64,000 bases of DNA from Lophius americanus (lineage: Eukaryota; Chordata; Actinopteri; Lophiiformes; Lophiidae): NCBI GenBank assembly GCA_037951165.1, contig JBBDHG010000004.1, forward strand, positions 3,358,001-3,422,000, read 5' to 3'. Position 1 is the stretch's first letter. Every line of letters starts with the position of its first letter. A program made the position numbers and the translations under genes. This document shows, piece by piece, positions 25,801-38,500 of this stretch. Below the pieces are notes generated by a model. That model saw only the letters and a list, made by a program, of their open reading frames with translations. It had not been told where the DNA came from and did not search any database.

Positions 25801-27050
25801 GTTCCACAGTTTGATGGAGATTAAATTTGTGAATAGCATCCATTGAAGTAAACATCATGATTAATTTATTCACAAAGCAAAACTGCATAGCTTCATAGCT
25901 TGTGGGCATATTTTAGTTTCAAGCCTAATCAAAAAGTTTTGGCAGGTAGTTTTTTTACTTTGCAGCATAATCTTAGTATTCAAAACATCAAACTTGCAAT
26001 ACAGAGTTGTTTGTCAATAAAGAAACTTATTTACAACACCTTTTTGAGCCAAAAGGGGTGGGTGACGCTCAAAATTCAGGTCTTTGGTGTATTTCACGTA
26101 TTATTCTCTAACTTGATATTGGAAATGTAAATTGATATTATTTCTTAGGCGGGCTGTCAGGTCATCATAAAAACTACCCAATTAATTACATGCTTTGTAA
26201 TTAATCAAAATGAATGACAACTATCAATATTTCACATAAAAGGAATTTAAAATGGATCTTGATATGAGCATATCAATTAATTGATACACATAATGAACCT
26301 TAAAGATTAATATATTTTATTTGCTGTACATTCAAAATATTTTTTTCACTGTTCAAATGTAATTCTGGCCATTATTTAACACAAACATGACCTAGCAACA
26401 TGAGCTATGGTGCTATATTTCAGGCTTGTTCCTTAGCCTGTAGTGGGACTTTCTGTGCATAAACAAATAATTTCTGAAAGAATATAAACTGTTTTGAGAG
26501 GAAAATATTCTTCTTCAAAGAAAAACTTAAACTGAGCAAAACAAAATCTATTCTGTGCTCAATTCATACATTAACGTGTTCATGTAAATTCACTAATTGT
26601 TTTTGTCATTTGTTCTCTCAAAGATGCAAAGTCGCTGAAACGCAACTGCACACGCACAGTTAATTGTTTTTGTTGCATTAATTTGTATGTAATTACTTAA
26701 TCCAAATTAACATGTTATTTTGACAACCCAATATTTTATTGACAAATACCAACAGGAAGAATAACCCTGCTGCTTGGAATTTCAATTGCATTGATAGTCG
26801 TCCCCGTTTTTCTTTTTCTTTCAGCATAGAGAAAGTTTCAAAAATCCCGTCTCCAGTGCTCATCATCCATGGTACAGAGGATGAGGTGATCGACTTCTCT
26901 CATGGTCTTGCACTGTTTGAGCGCTGTCCTAAGGCTGTGGAGCCGCTGTGGGTGGAGGGAGCCGGTCACAACGACATTGAGCTTTACAGTCAGTACCTTG
27001 AGAGGCTACGGCGCTTCATCAACCAGGACCTGGCTGCACAGCATGCCTGA
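22172..27050 (+). CDS. abhd17a: ABHD17A-like protein depalmitoylase (four coding exons, 386 aa)
   Basis: Exons 22172-22731, 23199-23393, 24055-24234 and 26825-27050 join in frame (phases 2, 2, 2) into a complete 386-aa alpha/beta hydrolase. ABHD17 enzymes remove palmitate from cysteines of membrane proteins such as N-Ras and PSD-95. Visible features: an N-terminal cysteine cluster (C10, C11, C14, C15, C18) that is palmitoylated in the family and anchors it to membranes; the nucleophile motif GQSIG with Ser266; Asp331 in HGTEDEVIDFSHG; His360 in GAGHND. Spacings of 65 and 29 residues equal those I recall for human ABHD17A (S190, D255, H284). The fold motifs FSHGNAVDLGQ and YDYSGYG are intact. 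The start MNGLSIRELCCLFCC follows acceptor cttatcag by three bases. Human ABHD17A is about 310 aa; the extra ~76 residues are a Gly/Ser-rich tract. The C-terminal half favours ABHD17A over B or C. Confidence 0.93.
22418..22591 (+). repeat. Coding minisatellite: poly-Gly/GSLGGG tract in abhd17a
   Basis: GGTGGAGGAGGAAGTTTA-type 18-mers repeat about three times (GSLGGG) and then pass into nearly pure GGN codons. The tract covers residues 83-140 of the protein. The reading frame is kept. Confidence 0.88.
22829..22868. repeat. (AT)n microsatellite in abhd17a intron
   Basis: About twenty AT units lie 100 bp after the donor of the first coding exon. Confidence 0.95.
23199..23393 (+). CDS. abhd17a: abhd17a coding exon 2
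   Basis: The exon has acceptor tgtctctcag and donor CACACG|gtaagc. It encodes FTVLFSHGNAVDLGQMSSFY, then NCNIFSYDYSGYG and SEKNLYADIDAAWHALRT. This is the oxyanion/early hydrolase core and is strongly conserved in the family. Confidence 0.95.
24055..24234 (+). CDS. abhd17a: abhd17a coding exon 3 (nucleophile serine)
   Basis: The exon has acceptor ttgtctcag and donor CCTAA|gtaagt. It encodes YGISPENIILYGQSIGTVPT with the nucleophile Ser266, then ECAAVVLHSPLTSGMRVAFP. All expected catalytic neighbours are present. Confidence 0.95.
24235..26824 (+). other. abhd17a intron before the last exon
   Basis: The intron is 2,590 bp of AT-rich sequence with a poly-A/AAAG stretch at 25032-25064. I recognise no gene, RNA or transposon in it. 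Confidence 0.7.
26825..27050 (+). CDS. abhd17a: abhd17a last coding exon (Asp and His of the triad)
   Basis: The exon has acceptor ttttctttcag. It encodes IEKVSKIPSPVLIIHGTEDE with Asp331, then VEGAGHNDIELYSQYLERL with His360, and stops at TGA 27048-27050 after DLAAQHA. Confidence 0.95.
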
Positions 27051-27058
27051 GAAACAAA

Positions 27059-27082
27059 GTGTGTGTGTGTGTGTGTGTGTGT
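27059..27082. repeat. (GT)n microsatellite next to the abhd17a stop codon
   Basis: Twelve GT units begin nine bases after the stop codon. Confidence 0.95.
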
Positions 27083-29917
27083 GAGATATGGACTTGTAAG
27101 TAGATTTTGTCACATCCGTGTGTCTTTGAAGCAGCACACCCTATGATTACTTTTCATCTAGACATTTTTAAATAACTTCATATTTTCAAAGTGAGAGTGG
27201 TTTTTAAAACATCGCATCACTTTAAACAAGAGCCCGGATTCAACAAATGCAATTTTATTCAACATGTTCAAAAAATGTTTAAATAACAGCTTTGAAATAC
27301 TCCACTAATGAATCAAGAAGGAAACTAATGTTATTTTTCCCTAAAGGCACACAGATGTGGTTTTTAAGTATGGTATGTTTTTTTTTGGTTTACTGTATGA
27401 GTCCTTAAAGTGTGTGAGTGTGTATTCATATCTCCATGGACCTGTGACACCTTAATAATACTTTTGTATGAGTTTGTGTGTGTGAGTGCGAGAGAAGGGG
27501 CATTGCTGATAAAAATGAAGGACATCCTGATGACTTGGATAGCTGCAAGTGGAGACGGCTTGTGGAAATCTATCGATACGGATATTTTTGTTTTTGCTTG
27601 TGTGTGTGTAAAGAATACCTCCACAGCTTGACCAGTTTTGTTGCAGGTCAAGCATCCCACAATTCCCAATTTACCTGTTAATGCGCATCCATCTTACTGC
27701 CAGGACATTCCCACAGTTGTCCTGCTAACACTAACCTACTTTGAGTATCTGGTGGTCCATCTCCTTTCCTTTTGTGTCCATCATACAAGTACTACTCTGG
27801 AATACTGTTACAGCTTGTCTGATAATTGGGAGTCTCATTCTAATAATTCACAGAATAGCCAACTTCCACTTTGTTTTCCTGGATGTACTGTAGCCCCATA
27901 CCTTCTACTTTTCACACCATTTTTATTTCTCCTATGTTGCTTTTCCCCCCATTCTGCCCTACCTATTTATGAGCAAGAATGACGTGGTTAAGATGTAATT
28001 GTCTTTTAGAGCCACAATAAGAACACCTGACTTCATGTGGACATTGAGGAGATACAGAAGTGCAGGTTTACTGTAAATGCCATCCTATAATAGATTGGTT
28101 GTTTTTAAACAGAAGGTTGGCGCTGATGTGTGACGTTTAAGGGTTGACTGGTCGAACTTGTTTTAAGTCAATTTAAAGGAAAGTTTTACGCTTATTCACC
28201 CTCTGGCTGAGAGTTAGATGAACTCTTGTGCTGAGGCGACTAGACAAGAAATAAAACCACAACATATCGTTTTTGCACATCAATTTTTTGTATGGATAAC
28301 AAAGATGTAGCACCCTGAACTTATGGTGGATTTTCTTACCTTTGTACAGAAACAAACCAGCTATTTCCTGCTAAGCTACTTTAACTAGCTGATGTCTATG
28401 AAGGAAAAAACAAGAGAGAAACATCATTGTTTTCATCAAACTCGGCCTGAAAGCAAACAAGACTTCCTGAATATCTGGCTAAATTTTAATATGTGAAGCT
28501 GAGTTGCAGATGTCTGAATAACTAGTCTCTCATGGTGGACTTCTCCTTTTGTAACTTTTTCTGACTTGATGTGGAGACTTTAATGGTATAGGGAGGCCCA
28601 GTGGCTGATCATATAATCAAAGTAAGGAAGATGCAGTTTGTTTTATTCAGAAGAGTCTTATTTTGCTCATCAGAATCTGTCTTTGTGTATATTTTAGTCT
28701 AACAGCACAGTTTTTTTTCCTAGTGCTGTCTCAGTAGTACTCTTTACTGGAGTTAGCACCGTGTCCCTTTTTTTGTTTCGAATGAATAAATCTGAAAATA
28801 TTTGATCTAGTGTTGGGTTACGGAATGTGTATCTCAGAAACGTGTGTCGACGTTGTGACTTGCAATGCGATGCAGATCCTTTGGGTGCAGGAGCAGACAT
28901 CCTGTCTGCTAGCACTGACTAACCTCTGTGGCCCTAAATGTACAGGAGCTCTCTTATGGGTGGCAGCAAGCTTCATGTCTGACACAAGCCATATTTGAGC
29001 CTCTCACTGTCGGTGTGGTGCAGGTTCCACCACACACACACCTTTGCACATCATAATCACCACCACACACACAGTATACACATGCATACACACACATAAT
29101 ACATATTTACATACGCATACACACATAATACATATTAACACATACATCAGAGCAAGCATGACAAAAGCAGGTCTTAAGTTCAGCACTATTGTACAAAGCA
29201 TCTAAAGTGTACAAAGGGTAAAAGATGTAAGATTGTGTGTTGTCATTATTATTGTCTGTCTGCTACAGGCCAGCATTAAGGATATTAACATCATGGTTGA
29301 ATATGTAGTAATCGGGCCCCTGTGTAGATCTGAACAAGTACAAAGACCCTAGTATATCAGATCTACACCAGGTGTCTGTTCTACAGGAGGTACATCCGTT
29401 TCAGTGACAGTAGCTCTGTTTGTTTGTTTGTTGTTTTTTTTTTTTAAGGGAACATTCTCTAAACTAGCACTGATCTGATAACTCCATTTTGGGAGTACAC
29501 AAGGTCTTGATAAGCAACGAAAAGTTAACGGAACACCTCTTGCTCTCTATCATCCCTTCCAGCAGGGAATCTCTACACGCTCACCCTGTGCTTTGTCTCT
29601 GATATTCAAATCATGGAAATCAATTACCATCTTAAACCAGGAATCTCAAGCAGTCAGAGAATTGGAGAGAGATTGCCTCTCTCTTCAATAGAAGTAGGCT
29701 TCAGTTTCTCCTGGACAAGTCACATGATCAGGGAAACCACTGGATCCACTTTTCATTCATGGGGTTGAAGATAGTGGGTGGAAACTTGCTGTTTTATTGA
29801 TGCACCACTATGGTTGAAGTATATAGTATCCTTTAGCTCTGAATGTTTTATTGATAGGGGGTAGGGAGTCGAACAATGAAACTGTATGCATGTCTATTAT
29901 GTTTAGCAGAGTGATGA

Positions 29918-29938
29918 GGGGGGGGGGGGGGGGGGGGG
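29918..29938. repeat. Poly-G run
   Basis: Twenty-one consecutive G bases. Length is likely unreliable in any assembly. Confidence 0.9.
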
Positions 29939-30277
29939 TTTATCTGTAATATGTATTCTATGTGGGTGTAAAAGCTGAACTCGCGGCATCAGAACATTGG
30001 AGCGCTTTTTAAAAAAAACGGGATGTTTATTTGAATTTTTTATGGCTGACACTAACTGATGTATTGTTCTGAGTTTCGTGCTAGAGTTTGAGCGGGGAAG
30101 TGGTGGGTGGGTGGGCTTGGCCTAGAAAATATTAGTGGGCTGTTTATATGGTTACTGTACTTATGTATTCTATTCTTTGTACTATGATTTGTAATTTCAT
30201 GTTGCTTTTTGAACTGAGAATATGATGTAATGACAATAATTCATGGGACTGAATCTTGACCTTTTTATGGACAACAA

Positions 30278-30283
30278 AATAAA
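30278..30283 (+). terminator. abhd17a: Candidate abhd17a polyadenylation signal
   Basis: AATAAA lies in an AT-rich context about 3.2 kb after the stop codon. A second AATAAA at 30693-30698 is an alternative. No 3'-end data are available to choose. Confidence 0.4.
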
Positions 30284-30650
30284 AAAGATCACTTATGTAT
30301 AAAACTATGAAACTTGCCACAGTGTTTTTATACCAATGATTGTATTTAATACAGGACATAGAAGTTCATGCATTTATTTTTACAACATGTTTAAAGTCAG
30401 AATTCAGATACGCTGGGTTCTAAAAGCAGTTATAAAAATCCCAGATCATGTTTTGGAAGGAATGAAATAACCAGATGAAATTTGATGAACAAATGTTTAA
30501 CCGTTACTAAGTATTACATTCCCTTTCATGGATACACAGAAATTCTGACAAGTAGGTTTGAGCATAAAATGAGAAGTAGAAGTAGCAATCAGTGCCTGTA
30601 CAGTGGAAGTAAGCTCCTGTCTAGGTTTAACACAGGTTTAATGGAAGCGC

Positions 30651-30664
30651 CCGCCCTCTGCTGG
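30651..30664 (-). promoter_or_regulatory. CTCF-like site between convergent genes
   Basis: The minus strand reads CCAGCAGAGGGCGG, which fits the CTCF core consensus CCASYAGRKGGCRS at every position. It lies between the 3' ends of abhd17a and the GRAM gene, a typical place for a boundary element. Binding is inferred. Confidence 0.5.
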
Positions 30665-30699
30665 TCATCGACCCTCAAACCATTTAGAACGAAATAAAA

Positions 30700-32300
30700 T
30701 CAAGTTCTTTTTTAAATATTTTGGTGTAGACTGACTAGCATGTTCTCACAGTGAAAGGTTGAAGCTCTCTTTTCTGCAAGCAGAGTGGGTCATCTACCTT
30801 ACTCGCCACATGTGGCCTTTTTCAGACATCTCAAAAGCATCTCACTGCTGACCTGCATCCTCTGTGGACATGCTGTCTGCACATGTGTTTATATCTACAT
30901 TTTAAATTACCTTGGACTCAGCATTTCAACCAAAAAATGTACAGTATGCTAATAGGATGTAGTGTCTCCCTGCTGAAATGCCTTGCTTAGTGTGTCCCGA
31001 CAAAGATCAGTGCACAGCAGGGTTTTAATAGTGTAGTGCTTTGCATGAGGTGCTAGATGGATTCGTTTGTCACAGTCCAGCGCACTGGTTATGATTCATG
31101 GAACCTGGAAGAAGCAGCATGAATATTGGGGTGTGTATTGTAATAGACAGCAAAAATCTGACATATTAAGACAATATTTAAAAGAGTCGCTTTAAAAAAG
31201 AGTTTTTAAAATCCGTATTTAACAGCTTCCTATTTACTCATCATAGGTATGATTTTTGTGAATTTTTTGGCACCTATTGACTAAATATTTCATACTATCA
31301 CATATATTCACTATTTTCTCCCAAAATTTTCCAATTTAATGGAGAAAGCCTTCAAAAATCTTGCAATTTTGCTTTCTTTAAATTAATTCACCAATTCTTG
31401 GTACTTCAAACTAGAAAGCCCATTCTCACAACATGCACAAACATTGAGGTTAAAAAAAAATGGCTCCATCAATTCCGTATTATCTTTAGTTCTCCCTGTG
31501 TGAGACGTGATTCATGAAATTTTCAGTAATTTTTGCAGGTCTCATGACTAGGGCTGGGATGAGATGAGGAAATCTGCTGGGGAAAAAAATATGGTGAATA
31601 TTTGAACATGAACGATGTCTAAAATTTGAATAGACACACAGATCGCAATTGAAATGAAGGTTATGAAGTTAGTCTAAATTTTTTTATTGGAAAAATTGTC
31701 AATGTTCTGGAAATCTAAATTTTAATGCAGAAACTAAATATTAAGTTCAGATGATAAACCTCAATTCTAAATGTTAAATATTTATATTATTAGAGCTAAA
31801 TGTAAAATCCCAATGTTAATTATTATATATAAATTTTGAATTTGAATGTGCATAATATTCAGCTAATATGCTAATTCACTCTGCCGGTCAGCGGAAGAAG
31901 GGAACTTTAAAGTTAAATATAACACCATAATTCAAAAATTCAATTTTACTAAAAAAGGGTAAATGTTTGAAATCCTGCCTTAATATGCGATTAAAACTTT
32001 AGTGTAACTCATCATTACACACTTCATGACACTTAGTCTACTACTAAAGCATATTTTATGCTTTCATCAGATGATGGAAGTGATGAGGTGGGACAAAACT
32101 CTTCAAATATGTTTAGTTCTGAAATGTGGAATGGATGCTAAAAGTAACATGAAATGGGAATACTCAAGTTAAAGTATTGGACCTGAGTAGACTGTTTCAT
32201 TAGTCTGACTGGACTGACACTTAATTGCCATTGATATAAATGTATTTTACATCTTAAGAGATTTATGTGGAGCTTCGCACCGTTGTGAAATGTCGGAAAA
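30700..32300. other. Intergenic DNA between convergent genes
   Basis: AT-rich sequence with no coding exon, RNA gene or transposon that I recognise. Confidence 0.6.
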
Positions 32301-32308
32301 ATGTCAAG

Positions 32309-32314
32309 TTTATT
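32309..32314 (-). terminator. Candidate polyadenylation signal of the GRAM-domain gene
   Basis: TTTATT on the plus strand is AATAAA on the minus strand, about 160 bp after the stop codon at 32472. Confidence 0.4.
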
Positions 32315-32471
32315 CAGGTTGTATAGTTTCTGGTGGAATTCGATAACTGAATCACTTCAATTGTTTCTCTGGTGAAGCTGTACTGCTCATCAATGTTTCC
32401 CAAACCTTCAGCTTCACTTTTGTTCAACCTTCTGTGGTTCTTTTGTTTTTTCTTGCAGTTAGTGTGTCTGC

Positions 32472-32586
32472 TCAGCCTTTGTTGGTTAATGACAGCTCAG
32501 CCTGGGCTCCCAAGGCACTCAGCTGCTCCTCCAGCGCTTTGATCCTCAGCCCGATGTACCCAGACGTCAACAGGAGCAAAACCATC
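32472..32586 (-). CDS. Last exon of the GRAM-domain gene
   Basis: After acceptor gtgtttgcag it encodes MVLLLLTSGYIGLRIKALEE, ending QAELSLTNKG and TGA. It completes the membrane anchor and leaves a 24-residue tail. Confidence 0.88.
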
Positions 32587-35500
32587 CTGCAAACACACAA
32601 GAAACATAATAAAATAGTTTTTTTTTGTTGTTATTTTTAACATAGCTATGTCATAAAGTGTTTGCATGTCTTTTTACCAGGATTACATGGAAACTTCCTG
32701 GCTGATATATGGAAGGGTATCCGGGCCACATTCACTTATTTTTCCCTCCTTATTTTTATTTATTATTTTTATAAAAGAATTCTGAATAATGAGATTCAGA
32801 GAGTTTAGGTTCTGCCTTTTATTTTAGAATTCTCACCAACAAGCAAACAAAATAGAAACAATCATGTGACCTTAGTCCACTTCCCTAGGTATATAACAGG
32901 GAAGAACACAACATATGGAGAGGCTTTTTGGGCTGTTTTTCTTGCATTATTAACATTTATTACCCTTTCTGTAGCATCCTCTACCACTAAAAAATAGCAT
33001 TTGTTTTACCAACATCCAAAATTCCAGAGAAAACCATAAGCAAAATAACGTTTTTCTGAAATGACTATTAAATTAATTGATTCCAAATTCTATTTTAATG
33101 ATCACTGAGTCATATTATGAGGGTCAAACTATCAAAGGCCATTACCTTAAGGTGTAATGGCTTAACAGCATGGTATCAGTGAGGGCTGTCAAAAACGCTT
33201 TTCTGTGTTAATTTGTGGATTTCTCTATTCACTTAACTGCGGAGAGTAGTTGTCAGAACGTGTACATGTAATTGAACTTTATTCATGATATATTTAATAT
33301 TTGAACTGAATTTATGTAGTAGTTCTATGAACTTAAACATCCAGATCCAAATGTAGCAAATGTGGCCTTTTGATCCCAATTCATCAAAATTGGTATAATT
33401 ATAACACTGGCAACATGCATAAGAGAGGGTAAACTTGACAGCACAGATTAAAATGAGTTTTCCTGTATACTACAGTCCTGACAAGATATCAGTGAATTTA
33501 ATCTGCAGGGCGCGTGAGAGAACATGCTGCAAGGAAGGCATGAATGACAGCAACTTGAGGATAAGAATAGTTTCTTTCCTTCAGGGATTCCAGCCAATCC
33601 AGAAAATCAACATACCTAAGTGCATCTCCAGGTGAACTATATTTACATAAATCACGCTAACTGTTTTTAAAGTCCCTCCTCCGAGTAGAATTTGGAGCTG
33701 ATTGGAGCGAAGATAAGTCTAGCTTCTTTAAACCTTTGGTAGCTGAAATCCTTAAACTTATAATAATGTGCAGACGACAGTGGCCTAGAGTGGGTTATCA
33801 TTGCCTGGGGCAAGGCAAGTATTTCGCCCTCTAAGCTCCTAACCTGTGGACTGTGGACCCGTAGCACCTTCCATCAATCCAGTATATTAAAAACATTTTT
33901 TAAATCTATTTACATTCTGTTCTCTGAGGAAGGCCCACTAGGCCAAAACGTCAGCACGCATGTTGTTATGACAAGGCCAAATTCAATTAATGAAACTAAG
34001 TTCAGTCCCTTTGTACTGGAATTTGTGGAATTTGAATTTGTTTGTTTGATTTGATTGGATGGATGTGCGATGTGATTATGGCTTGCTGATTTTCGATTAT
34101 TGGGAGACATTATGTGTGCTATGGTTATTTGGTAGGGAATGGAGCGTCTGCTATGAGGAATATTAATACTCACAACACCATGAAGAGGTAGAAGAGAAGG
34201 TGGAAGGTCCTAATACCTCTAACAAGGAAAAAGGGTGTGACCTTCTCCATGATTCTCCAAACCCACAATGACATCTGAGTGAAGCTGTTGCCCAGATAAA
34301 CGCCGTTCTCTCGGCTCAGGTCACATTCAAAGCTGTCCTCAAAACTGGAACAACTGGAGGCCTGCGGATAAGGACAGGGAGTCTATAAGTCAAAGTTTGC
34401 TTTTGCACAAGCCTGACTATAAGATGCAGTTATCTTGTGTTTCTGTTTGAATTAGATGAGCTGCAAACCCACCACGTCATAATCGGCCTCGTTCTCCGCA
34501 GATGAAAGAGGAGGTCTGCTATTGGCGCTCTTTGCCTGATTCAGAGCAACACAGAAACATGAGCTATTCTGAACAATCTGTCGCTATAGACACTCCGAGT
34601 GTGAAAGCAGCTACCTGTGTGTTTGAACAGACAGTTTGGAGGAGTTTATAACACATCTCCCGGTTCCTCAGAGACACAAATGAGTACTAGAAAAGAAATG
34701 AACAGACAAGAGGAGGAGTTAGTCCTGGATCAATACAAACTATGAGCTATTTTTTCACTTTTTATTTTTTATTTTAGAATGTATTACTAATGAGGCTCTG
34801 TACTGTATTTGGTTGTAGCAGTCATTCATTTGGAAGCTAATAGAGATCATAATAAAATAATAAAACTAACTGTTAAGGAAGAAATTCAAGGTTTATATTT
34901 GACAAAGGTGTCATCATCATCTGGAGGAATTTGCTTCCTTCAGCTGCCGTCTATCATTTTACCATTCAGTTCAGACACATTTGAGTTAAGCTGATGGTTT
35001 AGTCCTGAATAAGTCAATTGACAAGTAGTCAAAATACAAAATAATACAAAAAAACAAACAAAACATCATAACACTGCAGTGCAACATCAGATTGGTTTCT
35101 GAGTTAAGTGGTTCTGGAACAGGGAGGGACATCTGAGGTTCTATGATTCAATGATCCATTATGGAGATAATGGTCCGTGAGTTTCTTTGGAGCCTAAAAA
35201 CGTTGCGCTTCAAATGTTATGTATTTCTCTCACAGCATCTAAACCAAACAAACGAGCTTTTGGAATAAAGTGAAAGTGAAATATTTCAAAGAAAAAAACA
35301 TAAAATGAAAAAGTGAACCTTATGTTAGTAGAATATATATTTAAAGGTTGCATCCTGACCTTCTCTCCATCAGCAGTTTGAACAGACAACATGGATAAAG
35401 CTGAGTTCTGCTTCTTCACCTTCGTGACGTTGGCTACAGGAATCATCACCTTTAAGAGGAGATTATTGACATTATAATACTCAGAATGTGACTGGACCCA

Positions 35501-38500
35501 TACATAATCGAACAAAAAGAACCAGCTTATTGTTTTACTTTATATTCAGGGTCATAAAAAAGCTCCTCTGTAAAATCAGTCCATTACGTTAGGGGGAAAA
35601 TCCTCCATGGTGATAGTAAATGTAAAGAATATCTAATGTCTTTGGTCTTCCTGATTCTGGAAGATTCTGATTCTGATTAAGTGTGTTCTTACCTTGGTGT
35701 CTTTAAGAAGTACGGATGAGTTGAAACAGACATGGTTCTCTGAAACAAAGAGTTTTCCATGATACAGCACCTCCTTCTGCAAGGCACAGGTGAACGCTGC
35801 ACACACACATGAACACATGATGTGAAACTCTGAGGCAAATGTTTCCCCAATAATAAAATAGTCATCCACAAAGACATGCTGCTGATCGTTAATTACAAAG
35901 TCTCAGTTTGTCATTCTGGACGGACCACTTGGTACCACGCAGTGGGCGCCACTTCATCCGACAGAAAGTACCAAAGGACATAATGGGATGCAATTTTCAC
36001 AAGTGCGACTCACTGTGAATCAGGTTCTCCTCCTCAGGAATCTCCTGAAACAGTTTGTGGAAGATTTTGCTGTGCTTTATAAAGCTCTGTGAAAAATAAA
36101 TACACATATTATAAAATAAATACTTTACTAGGTGTTGAAAGATGTAACTGAGATTTTCATTTGGAGCAGTCAAGAAGCTGGTTTATTGTTCTCAGTAATT
36201 TAATTTATTTACAAATTACGCAATTACAGAGCAAAATCAATATTCATATAGACTGAATGTAAGTACAATATTCAGTCTGCTCTAGCTTTGTTTTTGGTTT
36301 CTGTCATCAAAAAAAAAAGAAAAGAAATAAAAGCCTAGCTCATTAACGGTGGCAGTGCTGTGGGAAACTATTGGGTCCGCTGGTAATTACTTTTATTTTT
36401 GTGTGGTTCTCATATTAAACTGTGTCCGATCTTGTAACTAAATTGAACACAATATAAAGTAAATCCGAGGCAATAGTCAAATGCCAATTTCAAATTTTAA
36501 ATAAGGCTAAGGTTAAGCTATTTTTTACCACCTTTAGCAGCAACAGCTCGGACCGGAGGAAATTGGCCCCACACTTCCCTGCAGACCTGCTTCAGTGCAG
36601 CCACTATGGAGGGTTTGTTAGCAGGAAGAACTGTTTTCACATCCCACTACTGAATCTCAGCGGGATTCAGGCCTGGACTTTGACGAGGCCAATCAAAACT
36701 TTAATTCCAAGGCAGATCATCTTTTCTGCATGCGATCAATATCTTCCTGCATGACCCAGTTACACTTGAGGATCTACTCACAAACTGATGACCTGACATT
36801 CCCCTTTGGAATTTTGTGGTTTGGATTATCAAGTTTCTTTCAATCGTGACCCTTAGGCAGTAAAACAATACCCAAAAGAATACACTTCCTCCTCGGTGTT
36901 TAGCTGTAGTTCTAAAGTTCTTTTTGCTAGGTAAGGTTTAAACCCGATATAACTCTCATCAGTCAAGCCTTGAGGTTCCTCTGGGTTACCACTGTCTTTT
37001 CTCTTGCCACTTTTCCACAGATGCCAGTTTTTTCCGAACTTCTTTGTTGAAGGGAAATCCTGAATACTGACCTTGACTGAGGTTTAGAGAGGTTGCAGTA
37101 AATTGGATAACTTTGGATCGCTTCTAATTTCTTGAGCCTCTGCTATGCTCTAGGGAGAATTTTGAAAAGTCTGTCACCTCAGGGAAAGTTCAATATTATT
37201 CCAAGTCCTCTCCATGTGTAGATAATGTGTCTCTGCTGGGTCCAAGGTTCTCAGAAAATCCTTTTAACCCTTGCCAGACTGATGGATTTCAATCACCTTC
37301 CTCATAGCTTCTAGAGTTTCCTTTGATTTTGGGAAGAGTGCAGAGCAGAATGCTTCATTTAACTGATTATCTGATTGAACATGGCTGGTATTAATGTGTT
37401 TAGTCAAGCTTAATGCTAGTTTGGTAGTTTTTTGATTTCCTTATTTAGATCAATAAAAGCAGTTATAATTTCCAAACTGCTTTTTCTATTTAACTAGGTT
37501 GTCTTGTGTTTCGACAAATTTTGTTTGGAGAGCCAATGTTTTAATATGAGGTAAAAGGAACATTTTAAGCAATCAAGAAAACATTTTTTCACAGTACTGT
37601 AAAAGCTTTGCCATGTTCACCAGCCAGTCACTGCATTTTCTTACCGTCTGTTTAGGGAAAGTAGAATACTTTTTAACTGTAAATCTATTTAAAGCTTAGA
37701 GGGGCTGCAGATTCAGGTAATAATTCATTATTATTGGTTTTTAACTACAATTGCCCCTTGCATGTTCCTCTTGGTGCATTGCTATTATAAAATTATTCAT
37801 TAAAATGTTTTAATTCCCCTTGCGAAGCAAAGACAAAAGTGATTCCATATGTGTTTGTAGAGTCAGCAGGATGATGTGAAGAGGACTTACATTATTATTT
37901 AGAAGCCCATTCTCCTCTGCCATGTTCTGCTTCCTGACAACATAGAAAGGACAAATGCAAATGCATCAGAATGATGTCATCACAAATTTAATCTTGATAC
38001 AATCTCCTATTCATTTTCCAATCTAACTCTAGTTTACCTCGAGGATATCTCCGAGCCGAAGTTATTATTTAGCTCCTGGATCTGCATTGGGGCGTCCTCC
38101 GGACTGGTACTCCGTGTACTTTTCTTAAAACTGAACCTCCTGCTGCCTCTTTGTCCACCGAGGACCAGATCCAGAGCGCTGTCCCATGAGAAGAGGAGAT
38201 AAATATCAGACTGATGATCCAGCTGCTTTAGGATGCAGGAATATAGTGTGTGTCATTAACTCCTGCATCCTGATCTTGTTGTTTTCTGTTGGATTTTATT
38301 TAAAATCATATGAAGATTTCCCCACAACATAAAATGTTGTCATTCAAAGATACAAAATTAAATAATGTTCTACATAAAGTATCAACAAAAATATATTTTA
38401 ATGCATCTAAAACCCTTGAATGAAGAGTCATTAAGTAATACATAGATTGTTTTTTTCTCAGGTTGATATCAGTCTAATATCTCTGTCTGATTTGTTAGTT

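Larger units (their letters stand above)
27051..30300 (+). other. abhd17a: abhd17a 3' UTR (extent inferred)
   Basis: No other gene starts here, and the sequence runs to a cluster of polyadenylation signals. It contains a (GT)n tract at 27059-27082, nine bases after the stop codon, and a 21-base G run at 29918-29938. Earlier AATAAA sites (for example near 28250) could give shorter transcripts. Confidence 0.5.

Noticed and set aside
33900..33990. Phrase 'gaggaaggcccactaggccaaaacgtcag' as a repeat 3' end
   Set aside because: It resembles the ends of some dispersed elements, but the surrounding sequence gave no family or limits.
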